Assembly: GCF_029227915.1 (NCBI RefSeq)
Contig: NC_079886.1
Location: 17,088,501-17,152,500, forward strand
Direction of reading: 5' to 3'
DNA from: Hydractinia symbiolongicarpus
Lineage: Eukaryota > Cnidaria > Hydrozoa > Anthoathecata > Hydractiniidae
DNA length: 64,000 bases
Shown here: one piece after another, positions 57,036 through 64,000 of the stretch
How positions within the stretch are numbered: the stretch's first letter is position 1
Layout of the letters: each line of letters opens with the position of its first letter
Program-made: the position numbers and the translations under genes
Notes under the pieces: generated by a model
What the model was told of the DNA's origin: nothing
What the model saw: the letters and a program-made list of their open reading frames with translations, nothing else
The model's database searches: none

Positions 57036-59376
57036 TGAATTAAAAAAAAATGTGAGATTAATCAGTAGTTATTATTTTTATAATGCAATAAACGTCACAG
57101 TCAAAGCACAAGAGTGACCTAATCTAACAATTTTTGTAACAGCAAAGGTGGAATGCCAACATGATAAAATGTTTAATATACATTTCTTTTTCTTTTAAAG
57201 AACCCTCTTGTCACTATGGGTGTTCCCAAATAGAATTCCTGTAAATGGAAAGCCTGACCATTTTTATACCTTCACTTACTTTGCATCTAGAATCGTTTTT
57301 AACAATTTATTTCCTGATTTCCAAACACTCAGTGATCTAATTTATATGATTGTAACAAAATTGTGTAATGATTGCAAAACAGAATTTGTATTTATTATGA
57401 AGTCATAGCAAAAGCATGATAAAGTTAATATGCATTTCCTTAATTTTGAAGAAGAATTACAAGGAAAGCCTGTCGTTTTATACCACCAATCGCTCAGCAT
57501 CTAGGGATCAGCCAATAAGGTTATAATTGTTCTAAATTGACAAAAAGTCATGTACCTAGGCACAAGAGTAGCCAATCCGACACAAAATTGCATTCAACGT
57601 CGGATGTTTGTTAATGTTACCCTAATAAGTGTTTAGATGAAATCATCTTGGGAGCTAAACTCCTAAGAGGCTTTTCGACTTAAGAACCCATCATAATGGG
57701 AACATCTCTTTTTTTTTTTTTTTTTTTTTTTGCAGATACTCTGATTGATATTATAAGCTATTTAGTTAAAAGGATTGTTTGCTTGAAGTTTCATTTTTGT
57801 GAGAATTGTCTCTTTTGTGTTCCTTAACAGGCCCGGCTAAATTAAATTATTAAATTCTTCAGTGTTAAAGGAGGCCAACCATGGTTGAGGCCAACAGGCT
57901 AAGAAAATTTTTAAACTTTCGGCCCCCTAGATTGGCTAAAACATAGTTCAAATTCTGAAATATTGCGCTTGAAAGCCTTCACCAATGCAGGATTATATAT
58001 AGAAACGCCATATTGTATGTAAGATATATTTTCAAAATAAGCAATATTAACATGGAAGCAAAAAAAAAAGATAATGCCAGTCCTTTGTAAATTTTCCAAA
58101 TACTCGCTTCCAGTTGTTGTGTGATTGAACAAATGAGTTGGCAATTTTGATCAGGTCTAGTTTATCATTCCTATCTTTTTGGAAACAGAGAATCGAGACA
58201 GAGTTGAAACGAGCTGGAAGTATTGTTAATCTCATACAGAGCATATATATATTAATCAATTAATTATTAGAACACATGATAACCTTATAAAAAACATCAC
58301 TTTTTGACAATTCAGCCTGGTAATGTTTCTTACATGTTTCCCAAGTATCTTTATAAATTTTTATATAAGCAATTGAAATGCTAAAATGGGGCTTACAGAG
58401 GCTTATGAAAAACATGATCAGGCCCAAAATAGTCTAATTGTGTTCAGCACCATTAATTACAATTTAAATCTTAAGACATACTGGTTAATGCAGATATAAA
58501 GAATAAAGAAAAACTGCTAACGAAACAAAACATAAAAAGAATGTTTTCTTCGGCTTCGCATAACGCTTATATATGCTTAAAATGACTAAATTTAAGCCTA
58601 GGGATGCTTATAAATGTCATGCTCATAAAATAAACATGTATAAGAATTGGAGCTTCGCATATAGAAAATTTTTTATTTGCATTACCACCTGGTAAAGGAA
58701 TTCATAATAAAACAGCTATGTGTAGTCGTTCTGACACTGTTGTTCTAGGAATTTCGAACAGGTTTTAGGATGTTAACAACAGTATGTAAACAGGGAAGCT
58801 AGGCAACTTAAAGGAGGGAATGTATATATGTGTGTGAATCTAGAAATAAAGCTAAATGAGCCACAACAACAGATAGGTTTTCCTGTTAAGTAAGGATCTG
58901 TTAGATAATCCTACCTACCACGACTCACAATGTTGGCCTTTGTAGCCCCTAACTACTATTACTTAGTATTAACAAATGTAAAAGGATGATGAATTAAAAC
59001 CACAGGCTTCAAATTGATCTTGCATAAAATCCATAATGGCTACTAGAAGTGCATAACTAATTGGATAACTAAGCTTTCTATTCCATAATACCTTCTCTGC
59101 TAACCAGATTTCTCAGAAAGAAGTGTGCTATTAACCCTATGCTGGGGCCCACAGTTGCAAGAGACATGCCCTTTGCCTTCTATAGTTTAAAAGTGACATT
59201 GCCTTAACTCTCTTAACATTAATAGATAGTAAATAATATGAAAAGAACTGACCTGGCTACATGCAATGTCTCTTCTGATGAAATATCCAAAGCTTTTTAT
59301 CTAATGCCTCCTTGTGCAATATAATCCAGTATATACATAGAAGGATAATGGCTAGATAGATAGATTTGGCTTCCCC
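57036..59376. other. Intergenic, 2.3 kb, no supported gene
   Basis: A T-run (57711-57732) ends in GCAG. Two overlapping minus-strand frames near 57911-58259 are motif-free. Otherwise nothing is recognised. Confidence 0.45.
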
Positions 59377-59673
59377 ACTGTAAGCTGTAAGGTACATCTG
59401 AAGAACTTGTGCAGTGTGGGATGTTGGGTTCTTATATGCAACCATTAATAATCAAGACCTGGGTAGGGTCCAGTTCCTTTACAGGCAAGTGAGACTAATA
59501 ACCCTGGCAATCTTTAAGATTAGGTCTATAGGTAGAAACCACCCCCACTGTGTCAGGCTCTACATGACATGTTTAATGACTAAGGTAAACCTAATGTATA
59601 TTAACCACAATACTAAAGAAATGTAATTCTGTCACCACAATTAACATGAGCAAAACTTGCAGTTTAGCTCCAT
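59377..59673 (+). repeat. Dispersed repeat, uninterrupted copy (empty site)
   Basis: Nearly identical to 51593-51860 plus 53362-53393. At 59642-59644 a single TAA stands where the other copy carries the Harbinger-type element between two TAAs. Confidence 0.9.
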
Positions 59674-59772
59674 CTAAAAAATGCTCACGTTTTTCAAAAA
59701 AACAACAACTATGTTTCGAGAAGCAAAAAAAAGAAGAAAATTCCCGCCTTTTGGATTAGAGTGTGATTGAAG

Positions 59773-61781
59773 ATGGTTGAAATATGGAAAGAAGAATCCC
59801 CGTATTTTAAAACACTAATCTTAGAAGAAGATCGTTTGCATTATAAAAAAAAATTGACACTCGAAAATGAGGTTCTTTTAGAAGACCCTTTCAACATAGA
59901 GGAGGGTAACTAGACCACTGATGTTAAACAGCTGCCTGATGTTTGTTACCCTGATATTTGGAACTATCTCATTGAAACGCCAAGTGAATTCACAAAAGAC
60001 AAAATGAAAGCTTACAAATCCCTTGAATCGTACAACTTTTTTGTTTCGGGACACGTACATCAAGTTTATATTCACAAGATTGAACACCAAAATTTTTCTT
60101 TTGTCAAAACTAAAGTTTTACCCAGTCAACGACAAGGCCAGAAAGAAGTTCTCTATGAAGTTTGGGTTTGCATACACAAAAGTGGATGGATATTAAGTGC
60201 CAATTGTACTTGTATGTCGGGGTAAGAAACATAAGATAAAAAATGATTTGTATTGCTCATATTGCTCATTTCTTTCACTATTAAATAGAATGTTTAAAAA
60301 CATAAAAATTAAAACTAATTAATCAGAGTAAGGTATTATATCATACATATATATCCTAACAAATAAGAAGTAAAAATTTTTATACTTTCAGGCTCGGTTC
60401 AGCTTGCAGTCACACTGGGGCATTACTATTCAAATTGCAAGCATGCACTCAGCTTGAGCTCAACAAAGAGGATGCTTGTACTAGTAAGCTGTGTGAATGG
60501 AACAAGGCAAGAAAGCGTGCCCATCCTGCACCCTTACATAAAATCAATTTTAAACGTCCCAAGAAGAACGAGAAATTACCTAAAATTGCCAGCCCATTCA
60601 AAGGAACTCTTGAAGGATTTAGTCGTGCAGATCCTGTTAAATTTTGTCATGACTCCCAAATTACAATATTAAAAGAACTAAAGCAAATAACTCCTAATGC
60701 AGCAGTTCTAACATGTATCAGTCTCAAACTTCGTGATGACCCTAGTTCAGGTGAAGATACAGATACTGCATATGAAACTGAAGAAAATACTGTGCCTGAA
60801 CTGTTAACCAGCTTTTTTGACCCATGTAGTGTGAACTACAGTGAACAAAAGATTTCACAAGTTTGTGATAAACTTTACAAAAATTACAAAGGACAAACAG
60901 ATCAAAAACAATATGATAATTTAACTAAAATAACTAAAGACCAAAGCCAATCAAATAAATGGATGCTTTATCGTGCTGGAAGAATCACTTCATCCAACTG
61001 CAAGAAAGCATATACATGTAATATTCAAAAACCAGCAATTTCAACAATAAAATCTATCATGCAATACAATGAAAATATTTCAACTCCATCAATGAAATAT
61101 GGTAAAGAATCAGAGCCAAAAGCCTTCAAAAGTTTTAATGAAATGATGAAAACTAAGCATGAAAATTTTACAGTGGATATTACTGGTCTTCATATCAATG
61201 AAAAATATCACCATATTGGAGCAAGTCCTGATGGCCTCACGTTTTGTAAATGCCATGGAAAAGGGCTACTAGAAATCAAATGTCCCTTCAATTTTCAGCA
61301 TGGCTTAGAAAACTATAAGACCCATAAAAACTGTCCAATAACAAATTATGACAAAATGAAGGAAACCCATGAATATTACTTTCAAATGCAACTCCAAATG
61401 TTGGTGACAGAAAGGAATTATTGCTACTTTTTTGTTTGGTCCAAAAAAAATTTTATATCAATATGTGTTGATAAAAATGAATTATTTTGTGAATCACTAA
61501 AAGCAAAAATTGACAGCGTGTTTTTCAAAATTATACTTCCAGAGCTAGTATCACGTAAAAATGACCAAGCAAACGATGAGTCTCAAAAGCTGTATTGTTA
61601 TTGCAAACGTCCCTGTTTTAAGCCAATGATCGCTTGTGATAATGCTGAATGTAAAATTACATGGTTTCACTATGCATGTGTCAACGTACTCAGGACACCT
61701 CAAGTAAATAAACAATGGTTTTGTCCTGATTGTGTAGGACCAAAAGGCAAAAAGATTACCAAAAATAAACAAAGTAAATGA
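59773..61781 (+). pseudogene. ISL2EU accessory protein: SWIM zinc finger, YqaJ nuclease, PHD finger
   Basis: Exons 59773-60221 and 60392-61781 (phase 2 intron, GTAAGA donor, TTTCAG acceptor) give 612 codons with one in-frame TAG at 59911-59913 (codon 47). The splice joins a SWIM finger, NCTCMSG to LGSACSH (CxC..CxH). The YqaJ-type nuclease follows (about 315-470) with WMLYRAGRITSSNCKKAY, MKYGKESEPKA, GASPDGLTFC (catalytic Asp) and GLLEIKCPF (catalytic Glu and Lys), then YYFQMQLQMLV. The C-terminal PHD finger reads YCYCKRP..MIACDNAEC..WFHYACV..WFCPDC. These accessory proteins accompany ISL2EU transposases; their exact role is not established. Everything except the TAG is intact, including splice sites, so loss of function is recent or is bypassed by starting downstream. 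Confidence 0.8.
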
Positions 61782-62131
61782 AGGAGAGTAGATTTTGGTG
61801 ATATTCTTAGGAAAAGCTCTGACCATGTTTACATATTTAAATTACTGTATATACGTTTTATTAAATATAAAAGTAGACTTTTGTGATTATCCATGCCATA
61901 TTATCAATATGTAATATTCTTTAATATTGAAATAAGGACACTAATCGAGTTGCATGTAAAAGAAAATTGTGTTATTCTTTATTATGTAGAAACATTTGTT
62001 TTTCTCTAAGTAAATCTGAATCTCTTGTGTGACATGAAACTTAAAAAAAAAAAAACTATCAAATAAACAAATACCAATGAAATGCTTATGGAAAATCTTG
62101 ACTACTTTCACAAAAGAAGATACTAAAATTA

Positions 62132-63595
62132 TTATGCCACTATTTTTGGACTCACATTAACCAATCCAGCTACACAAACCATAATATCATCCAGTAGATC
62201 AACTTGAGTTAGCGGTATGAGCGTATTCAAGATATTAAATTTTCTCATTCTCCCTATAACTCTTTCAATGTGAATACGCACATTGGCGATTTGACGACTG
62301 TGGTCAACCTCTCCACCTGACAACTGTGATTTCCCCTTGGTAAATGAAGGAATCTCTAATATACCACCCATTGTAGCTACTTCCTCCATAACAGTAAAAC
62401 CTCTATCAGCCAAAACCTGGTCCCCATGTTCAATCAAATCAAGAAACCCACATTTTACGGTTATCTCCTTGTCTGAAACTCGACCACCCCATCCTCCAGA
62501 CATAAAAGTGACAGCTCCAGTTGGTGAGCAAGCAACAAGATATTTTATGGTGTTGTGATTTTTATAGTTAGACCATGTTTGTGCTCTTGCATTTAATCCC
62601 AAAGGACGTTCTGTAAAAATCTCAGTGCAGTCGATAATACACACACATCTGGTATACTTTTTGCGAAAGCATTCAGGTAAATTCTTCCGAAGAGCTTCTT
62701 TTTCAGGCCATGAAAAAAAATTGTTCAACATAAACTTTGAAAAAACAGGCAACAATGTGCGAAGGATTTTAGATACCACAGATTCAGCAACTTTGAACCT
62801 GTATGCCAAATCTTTATTTTTGATACCAAGTCTCAACTTCATCAAAACCAGTAGGAGGTGATCTTCAGATTGCAACTTTTTTGAAATTATAGGTAACTTC
62901 GAATGCTTGAAAAGCAATTGAAATATGTCTCTTATAATGCCAGTATAAAAGAGGTGTTTTTTTGGATTGGACTTTATACTTTCATAACCAAACGATTCAG
63001 ATTTTAATTTCTTGAGTTTCTTTTTCTAATTTCGATTATTTTGGGTCAATCTAATTGAGTCATTGTGGCATTGAATGATGAGTTTCTTCTTTGAATCCAC
63101 GTCTGCTTGAACTGTTTTCATTTCTTTGCGTACCTTTTCCAGTTGAGCAGCTAAGTCATTGGTCTTGCTTTTTTCTAGTTCAAATAAATTTTTAAAATCA
63201 ACAAAATCAGGTTCAACAGCATCAATAAATTCATTCTCATTCTGGAGTGTGCTGCTAGTAGAAGAAGTGGATTCTTTAACTTCGCGACGTTTAGAGATAC
63301 GTTCAAATCTTTTTTTTTTCTGATGGAATGTTCTTTCATTGGATTCCAAATGAAAGAATCGTGTTGGAATATAATCTGGATCAAGTTTATTTTCAGATTT
63401 TTTGCCAGAAATAAAGTGTTCACTACACAACCTAGCATTGTTGATTTGAAGTTCGTGCCAATCTTTTCTTCCAACTGCTGCTATCCATTTCTGCCTTCTT
63501 TCAGGATTTGAAGGTGGAGGAATTCGATAAAAATGTAAGCTACTTTCCTCAGTTTTTCTATTCGTACATCCTACAGCACAACAGGTACTAGGCAT
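62132..63595 (-). pseudogene. ISL2EU transposase: THAP, coiled coil, DDE, one in-frame TAG
   Basis: From ATG 63595 the minus strand is one frame of 488 codons, broken only by TAG at 63026-63028 (codon 190). N-terminal THAP zinc finger (about 4-85): CCAVGC, LHFYRIP, CSEHF. Then a basic segment and a coiled coil (FELEKSKTNDLAAQLEKVRK). After the stop the same frame continues through a helical region (DLAYRFKVAESVVSKIL) to the DDE_Tnp_4 nuclease: first Asp in CIIDCTEIF, second Asp in VLADRGFTV, and Glu in VRIHIERVIGRMRKF. The enzyme would bind the element ends through THAP and cut and join DNA. The single stop makes a full protein unlikely without readthrough; the remaining pieces (THAP-coiled coil, or DDE alone) are open. 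Confidence 0.82.
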
Positions 63596-63790
63596 CTTCG
63601 ATATAATCTCCAAAAATATAAATATTTTCTTTCTCTCTTGCCCAGCCAGCACAGTTTTCAAGCCAAAACAGCAACCAAAATGGCCGCGATCCACTTTGTT
63701 TTGACTCCAGTGATTTACGCATGCGCATTGCGTAGCCAAAAAACATAAACAAACGACGTCACGCGAATCCGTCTATTGTACTCTGTAAAA

Positions 63791-64000
63791 AAGTTTCGAA
63801 TGCAGTTGTTGTGAAATATATTTTTTTTCCATAAGCATGTGCTTTTTTACGTGTGAATGTCTACTTGATTATTTGATGGATAATTATATTTTATTTTTTT
63901 ACTATTCTTTGACATCCGATTTAGAATCGATCTTAAATGCTGAAATGAATTATGCTGCATATATATACATGAAACAATAATACCCTATAACCCAAAACCA
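63791..64000. other. Right edge, AT-rich, nothing recognised
   Basis: No feature supported. Confidence 0.4.

Larger units (their letters stand above)
59680..63790. mobile_element. ISL2EU-type DNA transposon
   Basis: Two convergent genes, a SWIM-YqaJ-PHD nuclease gene (+) and a THAP-DDE transposase gene (-), make the diagnostic pair of the ISL2EU superfamily. They are separated by about 350 bp containing poly(A) signals (AATAAA at 62062-62067 for the plus gene). The outer limits are approximate: a CAACAACT..TTTCGA motif occurs near 59702 and, inverted, near 63797-63813, but clean terminal repeats and a target duplication could not be defined by eye. Confidence 0.75.

Noticed and set aside
51630-59626. 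Identical 70-codon frames at 51630 and 59414
   Set aside because: The identity extends equally over non-coding flanks, so it reflects a duplicated repeat and not protein conservation.

Overview
The window is AT-rich animal DNA. Genes are sparse and contain introns, and mobile elements are abundant. A cnidarian, probably a medusozoan, is the best reading. The evidence is a pair of minicollagen-type cysteine-rich domains (C-x3-C pattern ending in CC, a nematocyst wall signature) around polyproline at about 40.4-40.9 kb, a PAN plus CASPR/fibrinogen-like secreted protein, and Polinton/adintovirus-like, ISL2EU and Harbinger elements of kinds common in cnidarian genomes. The species cannot be fixed from the sequence.

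Host genes that look intact: a two-exon secreted PAN/fibrinogen-like gene (+, 5260-6759); two tandem single-exon type II membrane glycosyltransferase-like paralogues (-, 12157-13122 and 18830-19819); a five-exon mitochondrial acyl-CoA dehydrogenase with all introns in phase 1 (-, 24238-30839); and a probable two-exon secreted gene ending in a polyproline/CRD tail (-, 40395-41830). A P2X7-intracellular-domain-like gene (44.6-45.6 kb) and a SWIM-domain gene (47.9-48.8 kb) are broken.

Mobile and repeat content, left to right: a 10-bp minisatellite (0.26-1.35 kb); a pogo-type MITE (2.0-2.6 kb); an inverted decayed copy of the PAN gene's 5' end; an intact CR1/L2-like LINE (7.85-11 kb); a second pogo-like MITE (14.7-15.4 kb); tandem blocks carrying a CCGTGG/CCACGG palindrome (16.2-18.7 kb); a dead LINE (20.6-21.5 kb); a Harbinger MITE inside the ACAD intron (29.2-29.7 kb); a decayed adintovirus/Polinton relic with capsid, ATPase, coiled-coil membrane protein and pPolB remnants (32.6-39.0 kb); a 9-bp-TSD foldback element (45.2 kb); and two nested Harbinger elements (46.2-47.8 kb).

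From 50.5 to 55.2 kb lies an unusual array of short palindromes with a constant core (CTGAGCGTCAG) and flanks that change together so that the two sides stay complementary. The array is present as two large copies and a decayed third. Between the large copies sits a 1.5-kb Harbinger-type element whose insertion is proved by an empty paralogous site at 59.6 kb. A 5'-truncated LINE with an embedded PHD-like zinc finger follows (55.7-57.0 kb).

The right end (59.7-63.8 kb) is a nearly intact ISL2EU-type DNA transposon. It has convergent genes for a SWIM-YqaJ nuclease-PHD protein and a THAP-coiled-coil-DDE transposase, each broken by one in-frame TAG.

No tRNA, rRNA, CRISPR array or bacterial-type operon was seen.
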